Assembly: GCA_028293805.1 (NCBI GenBank)
Contig: JAQGOC010000124.1
Span: 1 to 64,000 of the forward strand
Reading direction: 5' to 3'
Origin: Gammaproteobacteria bacterium
GTDB lineage: Bacteria; Pseudomonadota; Gammaproteobacteria; Steroidobacterales; Steroidobacteraceae
DNA: 64,000 nt
Under the pieces are notes generated by a model, which saw only the letters and a program-made list of their open reading frames with translations, was not told the origin of the DNA and did no database searches. The translations under genes were made by a program, and so were the position numbers. Shown here piece after piece: positions 27,576-36,014 of this stretch. Within the stretch, counting starts at the first letter, position 1. The number at the start of each line of letters is the position of its first letter.

Positions 27576-30139
27576 TCGGAAGACGGGGACCGCTTTGGCG
27601 TGGTGCAAACGGCGAGCTCCCGGTCGATCTGGCCCGATTGGACGCTCAGCTGCTTGCGCCACTGCTCGTCGAGTTCGGCGGCCGCCAGAATCGGGCGGCT
27701 GTGCTCGAACCACCGCTCCGCCGCCGCGCAATGACGTTTCTGTGCAGCCCGAGGCACCCCTGGATCTGCGGCATGCCGGGCATCGATCTGCCCGAGACGG
27801 AAGTAAGCGGTCCCCTGCAGGACCTTTGCCGCACTCAGACGGGTATCGATCGCCGGCGAGAGTATCTCGAGGGACTCGCGCAAGTTCCGCTCAGCCGCTT
27901 CGGTGTCACCCAGCGCAACCTGCGTTTCACCCACCTCCGCGAGGGCAAACGCGGCGTTGTAGCGAGCTTCCTGGTTCGCGACGTCGGCGTTGAACAGCGC
28001 GCGAAGCGTGTTCATCGCGTCCATCCGCTTGGATAGAGCCGCACGCGGTGTGCCTTGCTTCGACAAGGCCGTTCCCATTCCCAGAAGTGCGTACGCCTCG
28101 ATCGTCTGCAAGTCGAAGTTGTGCGGATCTTCAGCCAGCAATCCCCGCACGATCTCGAGTTCTCTTGTGTGCATCTGGTACGCGGTGGCATAGCGGTGCG
28201 TCGAGCCGGAGAGAGTCTCGCCCAGGCGCCCGTAGGCTACCGCCAGGTTATGACGAGTACGCGCGTCGCGCGGATCGGCGTCCACTAATGTCTCGAATAC
28301 GGCAGTTCCGTGGTTCATGAGCGCGAGGCCGCGCTCGACCTCGTTGAAGCTTGCGAGCTGCCAACCCAGGCTCACGTAGGTACTGCCGAGATTGCGCCGG
28401 TCGTACGTCGTTGAATCGCTGCTGGCGGCCAATTGCTCCGCCAGCTCGACCGCCCGGCGCGCGCTTTCGATCGCCCCTTGGCGGTCCCCAACTCCCGCTA
28501 CTACTTCGCTCAGCTTTCCATAGTTTCTCAACAGCTCGCGACGCAGGTCGGGCTCCGCGGGTGCGTTGGCCAGCAGCGCATTGCGTATTTTAAGCGCCTC
28601 GCGGTAGCTGGCGATCGCACCCGTGGTGTCGCCGAGGTTTGCAGCCCGAAAACCGCCCTGTACATCCGCCAGCTTCTCGTAGGCCGTAGCTAGCTCTCTG
28701 CGCAGGGACGCATCGCTGCCCGACTCCCTCGAGAGTGCGTCAAGGTACCGCAGCGAGTTTGAGACCAGCACATGGCGAGCGGGCGTGGCGCCGGGAAGAT
28801 TTTCGATTGCCGAATGAACGTCGAACATGAACGTGTTGGCCAGCTTGCGTACCTCGGTGAAGTGCCGCTCGGCGCGGGCGCGCTCTTCGCGGGCCACGTG
28901 AGCCTGCCAGCTCGTCGCAACGATTCCGCCGACGAGAGTGAGCACGAACAGCGTTGCCGCGGTCACCCCCGCCTTATGCCGGCCGACGAACTTCGCGAGG
29001 TTGTATCGGAGGCCCGGAGTACGCGCCAACACGGGAAAGCCATCCAGATGGCGGCGTATGTCTTCTTCCATCTGCGCCACCGAGGCATAGCGGTTCGCCG
29101 GGTCCTTCTGCAGGGCCATCAGGACAATTGCATCCAGATCGCCTGTCAGATCACGCCAGGACCCCACGGCGCGGCCGCTCGCATTCATCCTGGCCGTGAC
29201 CGAAGGCGGTACCGGGTCCGTCTCGCAGATCTGCGCCGCAAGCTTGTATTGCAGCTGTCCAGAGGCCTGAAACGGTGTCTCGCCCGCAAGCAGGCGATAT
29301 AACATCACGCCCAACGAATACACATCGCTCGCAGTGGTAACCTGTCCGCCACGGATCTGCTCGGGGCTGGCATATTCGGGCGTAAAGGCAATCACACTGG
29401 TCATTCGGGGGTCTGCCTCCCCGGGGACTTGCGCCGGACGCATGAGCTTGGCGATGCCGAAATCGAGCAGCCGCAGGGCTCCTGCCTCCGTGACCAGAAC
29501 GTTGCTTTCCTTGAGATCCGCATGAACCATCAGGTGCTGGTGTACATACTGCACCGTCGAGCAAAGTGTCCTGAAAAGCTCGAGACGGGCGCTGATCGAG
29601 AGCGCTTCCTGCCCCACGTACTCGTCGATCGGCGCCCCGTTCACGTAGTCCATCACGAGGTATGGCAGCCCCTCATCGGTGCTGCCGCCATCGAGTATTC
29701 TTGCAATGTTGGGATGATCAAGCGTCGCAAGAATCTGCTTTTCAGTCCTGAAGCGCCTGAGCAGCGACTGCGTATCGTATCCCCGGCGTAAGACTTTGAC
29801 TGCGACTTCCTTGTGGAAGTCATCGTCGTCGCGAACGGCTTTGTATACAACGCTCATGCCGCCGCGGCCGATCTCCGAGACGATGCGGTAGACGCCCAGC
29901 CGGCGACCCGTCCACGCAGGCGGCTCAGGCTCGTCCAGGCCCGGGTGTTCCCGAGCGGCTGGCCGCTCGATGAAATCATTTGCCTGCGCGTGAGCTTCGA
30001 GCAGGGACTGGATCTCCGTCTGCAGCTCCATCTCTCCGGCGCACTGGTCTGCAAGATAAGCCGCACGTTCCCCTGGTTCTCGCTCGAGAGCAGCGCAGAA
30101 GATTTCCTTTACCCGCTGCCAGCGGTCGAGTTCTTGCAT
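27572..30139 (-). CDS. Membrane Ser/Thr protein kinase with TPR-type extension, ECF-coupled
   Basis: About 855-residue Hanks-type kinase. A short helical N-terminal region (1-60) typical of ECF-linked kinases precedes the kinase domain (84-370): glycine loop GRGGMSVV (91-98), Lys115 in EVAVKVL, catalytic loop HADLKESN (206-213, with Ala where Arg is usual) and DFG (226-228). One transmembrane helix at about 391-411 is followed by a long TPR-like periplasmic region, presumably the sensor. The ATG at 30139 overlaps the sigma factor stop by one base (TGATG), indicating translational coupling. It likely phosphorylates the sigma factor or a partner. Confidence 0.92.
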   Translation of the reverse strand: MQELDRWQRVKEIFCAALEREPGERAAYLADQCAGEMELQTEIQSLLEAHAQANDFIERPAAREHPGLDEPEPPAWTGRRLGVYRIVSEIGRGGMSVVYKAVRDDDDFHKEVAVKVLRRGYDTQSLLRRFRTEKQILATLDHPNIARILDGGSTDEGLPYLVMDYVNGAPIDEYVGQEALSISARLELFRTLCSTVQYVHQHLMVHADLKESNVLVTEAGALRLLDFGIAKLMRPAQVPGEADPRMTSVIAFTPEYASPEQIRGGQVTTASDVYSLGVMLYRLLAGETPFQASGQLQYKLAAQICETDPVPPSVTARMNASGRAVGSWRDLTGDLDAIVLMALQKDPANRYASVAQMEEDIRRHLDGFPVLARTPGLRYNLAKFVGRHKAGVTAATLFVLTLVGGIVATSWQAHVAREERARAERHFTEVRKLANTFMFDVHSAIENLPGATPARHVLVSNSLRYLDALSRESGSDASLRRELATAYEKLADVQGGFRAANLGDTTGAIASYREALKIRNALLANAPAEPDLRRELLRNYGKLSEVVAGVGDRQGAIESARRAVELAEQLAASSDSTTYDRRNLGSTYVSLGWQLASFNEVERGLALMNHGTAVFETLVDADPRDARTRHNLAVAYGRLGETLSGSTHRYATAYQMHTRELEIVRGLLAEDPHNFDLQTIEAYALLGMGTALSKQGTPRAALSKRMDAMNTLRALFNADVANQEARYNAAFALAEVGETQVALGDTEAAERNLRESLEILSPAIDTRLSAAKVLQGTAYFRLGQIDARHAADPGVPRAAQKRHCAAAERWFEHSRPILAAAELDEQWRKQLSVQSGQIDRELAVCTTPKRSPSSD

Positions 30140-30777
30140 CACGTCTGTTGTCGCGACAACTCGCGTCGCAGCCATGCGCGGGCGACTGTCCACTCGCGCT
30201 TTACGGTCGCATCCGAAATGTCGAGGGCTCGAGCGGTCTCGTCGATGGTGAGTCCACCAAAGTAGCGCATCTCCACGATTTTCACCTGGCGCGCATCGAT
30301 CACCGCCAGCCGTTCGAGGGCAGCATCGATCGCAGCCAACTCATCGTCTGATTCATGGTCCGGAGTGTGTGGCTCGGGAATCGAGTCGGCGGGTGAGGCA
30401 GCCGCCTGGTCATTCGACTCACCCGTACCGATGATCTCCTCGAGGCTTAGAACGGCTGCGCCTCCGCCGCGCTTGGATGCGAGACGCGCGCGCGCGTGAT
30501 CCACCAGAATCCTTCGCATGGTACTGGACGCCAACGCGAAGAAATGTCCACGGCTGCGCCAGTCAATGGACTGTTGATCCACCAGCCGAACGAAAGCTTC
30601 GTGAACGAGCGCCGTGCGCTGGATCGTGTGATTCGACCGCTCGCGGCGCAAATGGCGCTGAGCGAGCGTCCGCAATTCCTGGTAGAGGAGCGCCGTCAGC
30701 TCGCTCAACGCGGCCTCGTCGCCGCCACTCCAATTCGTGAGTAGCCGGGTTACCGGACGATCCAGCTCATTCTTCAT
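30139..30777 (-). CDS. ECF sigma factor of the Ser/Thr kinase-linked type
   Basis: 212-residue sigma-70 family ECF factor. Region 2 spans about residues 25-100 and includes LYQELRTLAQRHLRRER, TALVHEAFVRL and RRILVDHARARLASKRGGG; region 4 (about 160-205) has MRYFGGLTIDETARALDISDATVKREW. An acidic linker joins them. No anti-sigma gene is near; a kinase gene is coupled downstream instead. The segment that in most ECF factors carries acidic residues for core RNA polymerase binding here reads HTIQRTALVHEAF, with Thr51 and Thr55, consistent with a kinase-controlled switch. Start ATG at 30777 follows a moderate ribosome binding site. Confidence 0.92.
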   Translation of the reverse strand: MKNELDRPVTRLLTNWSGGDEAALSELTALLYQELRTLAQRHLRRERSNHTIQRTALVHEAFVRLVDQQSIDWRSRGHFFALASSTMRRILVDHARARLASKRGGGAAVLSLEEIIGTGESNDQAAASPADSIPEPHTPDHESDDELAAIDAALERLAVIDARQVKIVEMRYFGGLTIDETARALDISDATVKREWTVARAWLRRELSRQQT

Positions 30778-30968
30778 CTATGCCCCCTTGCCACGGTCGG
30801 GCAGCGCGAGCGGCTCCGTCCGCGGTTCGTGTGAGCCAAATTTTACCGTTTTTACGCGTTCATTCAGCAAGCGAGGGTGGCGAGGAGGACTCGGACCCGC
30901 TGCAGGCGGACGCCGCCTTATAGATCAATAGGTTACGTTTACAAACCACATTCAATTGGAGAACCGAG

Positions 30969-31565
30969 ATGTTGCGCCCACAGGTCATTCCACGCCGCAG
31001 GATCCGAATCCCCGCCGCACTCGCCGCGGCCACGACTACGGCGGTCCTCTTCATCGGGGTCGGCAACGCGGTTTCCATTCCCGGCAAGGCGAATCCCGCG
31101 TCCCTCGACTCCAGGCCGGCGGGTACTCACGAAATCCCCTCAATAGCGCGCGGTCGCTATCTTGTTGCGGTGACCGGCTGTAACGACTGCCACACACCCG
31201 GATATGGCGAACGGGCCGGTGAGATGCCGGTGTCCGACTGGCTAACAGGCCAATCGGTCGGATTCAGCGGACCCTGGGGAACGAGCTATCCGGCCAACTT
31301 GCGCCTGACTCTTCAGGGACTGACAGAGTCGCAATGGGTGGTGTTTGCGCGCGCGGAAAGACGCCCGCCGATGCCGTGGTTCTCACTCAAAAAAATGAGC
31401 GACGCGGACCTGCGCGACATCTATCGGTTCATCCGCTCGCTGGGACCTAAAGGCGAGCCGGCACCGGCCGCGGTCGCGCCGGGCGACAAAGTCGAAACGC
31501 CCTTCATCCTGTTTACGCCGCAAACAGTTATGACACCCGCCCTTTCGAGCGATCGAACGCGTTAA
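30969..31565 (+). CDS. Exported c-type cytochrome
   Basis: 198-residue periplasmic mono-heme cytochrome c. A signal peptide or anchor (about 1-36) with a twin-Arg-rich start is followed by the heme site CNDCH (71-75) in ARGRYLVAVTGCNDCHTPG. A methionine in PPMPWFSLKKMSDADL is a plausible sixth ligand, and DIYRFIRSLGP is the usual C-terminal helix of the family. It may pass electrons to or from a periplasmic dehydrogenase, none of which is adjacent. GGAG precedes the ATG. The NmrA-family gene follows by 10 bases, so the two probably share a transcript. Confidence 0.88.
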   Translation: MLRPQVIPRRRIRIPAALAAATTTAVLFIGVGNAVSIPGKANPASLDSRPAGTHEIPSIARGRYLVAVTGCNDCHTPGYGERAGEMPVSDWLTGQSVGFSGPWGTSYPANLRLTLQGLTESQWVVFARAERRPPMPWFSLKKMSDADLRDIYRFIRSLGPKGEPAPAAVAPGDKVETPFILFTPQTVMTPALSSDRTR

Positions 31566-31575
31566 AGGAGACATC

Positions 31576-32526
31576 ATGTTCAATAAGAAACTCATCGTCG
31601 TAGCTGGCGCGACCGGAGCACAGGGCGGCGGGTTGGTTCGAGCAATCCTCGCCGACCCGGACGGCGGCTTCGCGGTGCGCGCCCTCACCCGTGACGTCAA
31701 CTCGCCCAAAGCCCGCGAGCTGTCCCGATTGGGCGCCGAAGTCATGGCGGCGGACATCGATGACGCCCAAAGCCTGAGCGACGCGCTTCGCGGCGCCTAC
31801 GGCGCCTATTTCGTTACGTTTTTCTGGGCCCACTTCTCCCCGGAGATTGAAAAAGCGCAGGTGCGCACCTTCGCCCTGGCTGCCCGGTCGGCGAACTTGG
31901 AACACGTAGTCTGGTCCACACTGGAGGACACGCGTCGGTGGGTGCCACTTTCGGATGACCGAATGCCGACCCTCATGGGCGGCTACAAGGTGCCGCATTT
32001 CGATGCCAAGGGCGAGTCGGATCGCGTTTTCCTCGACCTTGGGGTGCCGACGACGTTCCTGCTGACCTCATTTTACTGGGATAATCTCATCCACTTCGGC
32101 ATGGGTCCGAAGCAGGCAGCCGACGGCAAACTCACCTTCACACTTCCCCTCGGGGAGCGGAAGCTTCCGGGTATCGCGGCCGAGGACATCGGCCGCTGCG
32201 CCTACGGCATCTTCAAGCAAGGACTCGCCCTTGTCGGCAGGCGGGTGGGCATCGCAGGCGAGCACCTGACGGGTGAGCAGATGGCCGACGCAATGACGCG
32301 GGCTCTGGGTCGCGAAGTGCGCTACGACTCTATCCCGCCCGAGACCTACCGTGCCTCAGGCTTCCCTGGCGCCGACGACCTGGGCAATATGTTCCAGTTC
32401 AAGCGGGATTTTGAGGAGTACTTCTGCGGCGCACGCAGCGTGGAGAACTCACGCTGCTTGAATCCAAAACTACGCTCATTCAGCGCCTGGCTGAGCGAGC
32501 ACAGGCAACTTCTCATGCCAGGCTGA
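31576..32526 (+). CDS. NmrA/HSCARG-like NAD(P)-binding protein
   Basis: 316-residue atypical short-chain dehydrogenase of the NmrA-like family. The Rossmann motif VVAGATGAQGGGLV lies at the N-terminus. Then come VRALTRDVNSPKAREL, the AAYFVTFFW-like segment (GAYFVTFFWAH) and VVWSTLED. These proteins bind NAD(P)(H) and often act as redox sensors rather than enzymes; no catalytic Tyr-Lys pair is obvious. AAGGAG lies before the ATG. The gene follows the cytochrome gene closely and converges on the lipoprotein gene with a 6-base gap. Confidence 0.87.
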   Translation: MFNKKLIVVAGATGAQGGGLVRAILADPDGGFAVRALTRDVNSPKARELSRLGAEVMAADIDDAQSLSDALRGAYGAYFVTFFWAHFSPEIEKAQVRTFALAARSANLEHVVWSTLEDTRRWVPLSDDRMPTLMGGYKVPHFDAKGESDRVFLDLGVPTTFLLTSFYWDNLIHFGMGPKQAADGKLTFTLPLGERKLPGIAAEDIGRCAYGIFKQGLALVGRRVGIAGEHLTGEQMADAMTRALGREVRYDSIPPETYRASGFPGADDLGNMFQFKRDFEEYFCGARSVENSRCLNPKLRSFSAWLSEHRQLLMPG

Positions 32527-32532
32527 ACAGTC

Positions 32533-33222
32533 TTAGTAGTACGTCACCGTCAACACCGGCGCACGAGCTGCGCGGTTCGCACCGGTGGTGTCGTCGATTG
32601 CCATCAATGCCGGAATAGCTGGGCCCAGATCTTCCATGATGCGCACCTGGAAGTCGGGAAGACCCAGACGTTGGGCTTCGGCAACCAGGGAAGTGACGTC
32701 CACCGTGACATACGCGCCCACATCTGAATGAGAAATGGGCGGTGAGATTCTGGTGGATGCGAGCGGCGGCTGCTGCGCGCGATCGAAATCGGTCGCGACC
32801 AGCGTCGGCGGCTGAAAGGATACGAGGTCGACCAGGACCGGGAGACTGCCGCCACTGGATTGCAGGTCATCGATGAATACTTCGAGGAACGCCGAATCGA
32901 TGACTGCGTTACCGGGGACTCCTCCGGGGCCGCCCAATGGGAAGTCCAGGAACGCCCTGAATTCCGTGAGCGCCACAGGATCGATGCCCACCAGCACGCT
33001 TTGCACGGTCGGTGACATGCCCTGGGTGATCGTGGACGTATTCGGAGCGGTTTGTTCGATGTCGCCATCGAATTGCGGGTCGCTGTAGATGTGGGTGACG
33101 ATTGTCGGAGGCGCGGAATTGCCGAGACCAACGCCAACGCCAACGCCCACGTCGCCACCGCACCCCGCGAGGCCGAGGACCGCCCAAGCTACGGCTGTCG
33201 TTAGAATTCGGGCGTAGACCAT
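32533..33222 (-). CDS. Predicted lipoprotein, DNRLRE-like beta domain
   Basis: 229-residue exported protein with a lipobox (LGLAGC) and a Gly/Val repeat just after it (GDVGVGVGVGLG), encoded by short near-perfect GCCAAC-type repeats on the plus strand. The rest looks like a beta-sandwich resembling DNRLRE/CBM-type domains: IDSAFLEVFIDD, YVTVDVTSLVAEA and ending APVLTVTYY. The function is unknown; it may bind a surface polymer. The start is supported mainly by the signal peptide, since the ribosome binding site is weak. Confidence 0.7.
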   Translation of the reverse strand: MVYARILTTAVAWAVLGLAGCGGDVGVGVGVGLGNSAPPTIVTHIYSDPQFDGDIEQTAPNTSTITQGMSPTVQSVLVGIDPVALTEFRAFLDFPLGGPGGVPGNAVIDSAFLEVFIDDLQSSGGSLPVLVDLVSFQPPTLVATDFDRAQQPPLASTRISPPISHSDVGAYVTVDVTSLVAEAQRLGLPDFQVRIMEDLGPAIPALMAIDDTTGANRAARAPVLTVTYY

Positions 33223-33442
33223 CTCGCTAGACCATTTGCTACATTGTGTTTTGCTTCTTCAGGCTTCTTAAGAAAGTACCCAAGCCTCCCGTGGTTCCCT
33301 TTTTCGGGCGTTAGCGGCTAGGGCTTGATCTAGAGGGCAGCCGGGCCCGAATTGAACGCTGGAGATCCCCGCAAACTCGCGCTCCGAATGCGAGCCGCTC
33401 TGAACCGTACGCCCACGGACGCCGACGCAATAAGCTCAGGGC

Positions 33443-34057
33443 TCAGGTTTTACCCAGCACCCAGAAGTTAGGACCGCGCTCGGCTTCGAGCTTGCGCAGC
33501 TGGTCACGGTGGATTTCACGTACACGGGCGGGCGTGATGGCCTCCGACGGGTCAACCACCTCGATGCGCAGACTGGTCTTGTCCTCGTACAGGTGCTCGC
33601 CGGCCAGTCGGCCCTGCGCATCATACGGCCAGATGAACGCCTGGCGGCTGTGCACGTGATACAGCTTGTCCGCCTTGTCAACTTCATACCCCATGAGCCT
33701 CAGGTCCGAGCCGATGGCGAGTTGATGGAAAGTGATCTCATCGCAGATCCCCCAGTCCTCAACCGCAAGGCGATCAGCGGAGTGCCACAACACCGCCTCG
33801 CCGACACTGTTGTAAAACGCACGTACACCGTCCTTGCCTTCAATGACGGCGGGATTCGCACCCCATGTCACCCGGTACACGGGGTGCTCCACCATCATGT
33901 CGGCCGCCAGGATTTTGTCGTACTCGCCCGCGCCCTCCAGGTGCACATGCCGCCAGAAGTTGAGGAGGATCGCGCGATGCAGTGGCTTCGTGGTCCGCTC
34001 CAGAAGCTTGGCGGTGGGGTTCATGCACTCATACACTGCCTGCTCGAACCGGTTCAT
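33443..34057 (-). CDS. SnoaL/NTF2-like fold protein
   Basis: 204-residue cytoplasmic protein whose middle fits the NTF2-like (SnoaL) fold: LEGAGEYDKILAADMMVEHP, then VIEGKDGVRAFYNSVGE and later strands WPYDAQGRLAGEHLYEDKTSLRIEVV. The family includes isomerases, hydratases and non-enzymatic binding proteins, so the function is open. AGGGGGC precedes the ATG. It lies alone between the lipoprotein and DUF711 genes on the same strand, with over 100 bases on either side. Confidence 0.72.
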   Translation of the reverse strand: MNRFEQAVYECMNPTAKLLERTTKPLHRAILLNFWRHVHLEGAGEYDKILAADMMVEHPVYRVTWGANPAVIEGKDGVRAFYNSVGEAVLWHSADRLAVEDWGICDEITFHQLAIGSDLRLMGYEVDKADKLYHVHSRQAFIWPYDAQGRLAGEHLYEDKTSLRIEVVDPSEAITPARVREIHRDQLRKLEAERGPNFWVLGKT

Positions 34058-34171
34058 CTCAGCCCCCTACTGTGTAGCTCGCGGATCTCTCCAATATAGC
34101 AGACTCGCACGCACACACCCGAACCTGGCGCGAGCTAGTGGCCCCGGGCTTCCCGCTGCATCGGGCCAAAT

Positions 34172-35413
34172 TCATGGCAAGTCATGCAGGGTAGTATTGA
34201 ACAGGAAGCGGCTGCTGAACGCTGTCTGATCGCCGGGATTTTTGCCCGCCACCGGTTGCAAGCGCGCGGACAGCGGCTTTTTCCATTTCCACGCCAGTGA
34301 AGCGACATCTCCGAAAATACGCACCAGTTGGTCGACACCGATGTTGCCTGGATACGGGATCGTATCGAGGCCGGTACCACACACCGCAGAATAGGCGAGC
34401 AACGAATCCGTGGTGATGGTCCCCTCGGCCCAGCGCCGTGCCAGGACCTTATCCTCCATGACGGGAACCATCAGACCGGAATAGCCGACCTGTTTGACGG
34501 GAACGGCTTTGACCGCGGTGGTAATGATCAGGGCCGCCGTCATGGTCCCGCTCGAGCCGAATTTCGCGCCGGTGTATGTCTCGATTGCCGCGCCGATGGA
34601 TACGTCGCCGAGCGGTGCCGGCGTGGGATCCACGCCCATGAAGGCCCAACCTGTCGATGCCGCCACTTGAGTACCGACCGATTCGCCTGCCTTCGCATGA
34701 ACCGTCAGTTGCTTGGTGAGCTCCGCGACCGAGGAGTCGAAGTCACCATGCGTACGCGCGAAGACCTCCTGAACGACGTTAGCGCCCTCGAAGCCGATGG
34801 AAAATTGCCTGCCGGCACCAGTGTGATACGTGCCCGGGTAGAAGGGTCCGTAAGGTTTCAACATCGCAGTCGCCGTAAAACTGAAATTGCCCTGGCTCTG
34901 CGGACTATGGTCGGTCAGGTAACGCACCAGGGCCGCGCTTTCACGGATCACATTCCAGTGAATGCCATCTTCTGCAGCAATGATGCTGTTGCCCTGCAAA
35001 TTCGGCAGCGTCGAAAGCGCCCGTTCGAGCAGACGCATGCCGCGCGGGTCGTCCGAATCGCGCATCATTGCCGGCCCGACACTCGGTATGAAACCCTCTT
35101 TGGCCGCTAGATCATCGAGCGCTTTCAAGAGCCGGAGGGCGTCTTCATCGGATTGTCCGCTGATGAGTTCGCCGAGCGGCTGGGTCACGATGCGAAGGGT
35201 TTCCGTTTTGTATCCCCGGCGCGCGAAATCGCCCTCGGCGGCACGCAAGACCGTCAGTGCAGCGGCGATCTGTCGGTCAAGGCTGGCGGGATCAAGACGA
35301 ACGAATGCGGTAATCGCCCGAACGTTGGGCTTCGTGTAGGCCTGGGTGTGTCCTGTAATAGCAAAGAAGACCAGCAGGAAGGCCCCTGCAATGCTCACTC
35401 GACGATGGTTCAC
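34172..35413 (-). CDS. DUF711 family protein, exported
   Basis: About 413-residue protein of the DUF711 family (function unknown, possibly an oxygen-sensing or glycyl-radical-related fold). Typical family stretches are NVRAITAFVRLD near the start, NSIIAAEDGIHWNVIRESA in the middle and TTDSLLAYSAVCGTGLDTIPYPG near the end. This copy has a signal peptide (SIAGAFLLVFFAITGHTQA), unusual for a family whose other members I know as cytoplasmic. The GTG at 35413 is chosen because AGAGGGCGG precedes it and the signal peptide starts there; the frame is open further upstream but without similarity. Confidence 0.85.
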   Translation of the reverse strand: MNHRRVSIAGAFLLVFFAITGHTQAYTKPNVRAITAFVRLDPASLDRQIAAALTVLRAAEGDFARRGYKTETLRIVTQPLGELISGQSDEDALRLLKALDDLAAKEGFIPSVGPAMMRDSDDPRGMRLLERALSTLPNLQGNSIIAAEDGIHWNVIRESAALVRYLTDHSPQSQGNFSFTATAMLKPYGPFYPGTYHTGAGRQFSIGFEGANVVQEVFARTHGDFDSSVAELTKQLTVHAKAGESVGTQVAASTGWAFMGVDPTPAPLGDVSIGAAIETYTGAKFGSSGTMTAALIITTAVKAVPVKQVGYSGLMVPVMEDKVLARRWAEGTITTDSLLAYSAVCGTGLDTIPYPGNIGVDQLVRIFGDVASLAWKWKKPLSARLQPVAGKNPGDQTAFSSRFLFNTTLHDLP

Positions 35414-35679
35414 TGTCCGCCCTCTGCTGTTGTTTTCGTACCGGGCAAAATACAAGCTGCATGCTCCCAGGGGCCAGCATGTCCTCATACGATAGCGCAC
35501 CCTCGAGGACAATGCTGTGAAAGGCGGCAAGCGTGCTGCGCGGCAAGCTACACGGACCCGATAGCCATCACGAATGCCGCGGCAGAACGTGCGCGCGGAG
35601 CATGGGCTGCAGCGCAGCTGTGACGTCCAAGGCACCAGGTGGTAACTCGCTCGGAATTTCCAGGGACTTTCCCCAGTAA

Positions 35680-35712
35680 GCCGGTATGGGCGCCAGCAGG
35701 CCGGTATGGGCG
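35680..35712. repeat. 13-bp tandem direct repeat
   Basis: GCCGGTATGGGCG occurs at 35680-35692 and again at 35700-35712, a spacing of 20 bases between starts (about two helix turns), which would place both copies on the same DNA face. A binding-site pair or replication slippage could explain it. Confidence 0.6.
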
Positions 35713-35876
35713 GTAGGCGCCCTCTTCCCAAGAACCCCCGGCGGTCCTCCAGCGATCGTGGCAGATAGTTCCACCGATGGTGAACTGTCCGTCGGACGAG
35801 GAACTGGGGAGTCAGTTTCTACGTTATGTGTTGCACGTTTTGCCAAGGGATCGCGTGAGTACCGCCCCGGGCGGAC

Positions 35877-35892
35877 CGTTACAGCTGTAACG
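35877..35892. promoter_or_regulatory. Perfect 16-bp palindrome, candidate operator
   Basis: CGTTACAG at 35877-35884 and CTGTAACG at 35885-35892 are exact inverted repeats. The core GTTACA-NN-TGTAAC is the same as at 21445-21460. It lies about 120 bases before the GT9 gene and 460 before the divergent DUF711 gene. Confidence 0.5.
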
Positions 35893-36014
35893 CGCATCAG
35901 GCGCAAGGAAACCGTCCAGCAACATTGGCAGCGGAATATAGCGTGGCTTACTGGCGAAGCAACGATCCAAACCGGGCGCTCACGACCTGATTCCATGATG
36001 ACCTGGACTTCCGA

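Larger units (their letters stand above)
35414..36014. other. Divergent intergenic region with repeats and palindrome
   Basis: About 600 bases between the divergent DUF711 and GT9 genes. It holds a 13-bp direct repeat (35680-35692 and 35700-35712) and a 16-bp palindrome (35877-35892). Open frames here look non-coding. It is large enough for complex regulation or a small RNA, neither of which I can show. Confidence 0.5.

Noticed and set aside
33120-33150. Short tandem repeat in the lipoprotein gene as a possible phase-variation tract
   Set aside because: The repeated unit keeps frame (Gly-Val pairs) and there are only a few imperfect copies, so switching by slippage is not supported.
35568-35996. 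Minus-strand open frame in the DUF711-GT9 gap
   Set aside because: Arg/Pro-rich translation with no motif or ribosome binding site, and it spans the palindrome and direct repeat, which fit non-coding DNA better.
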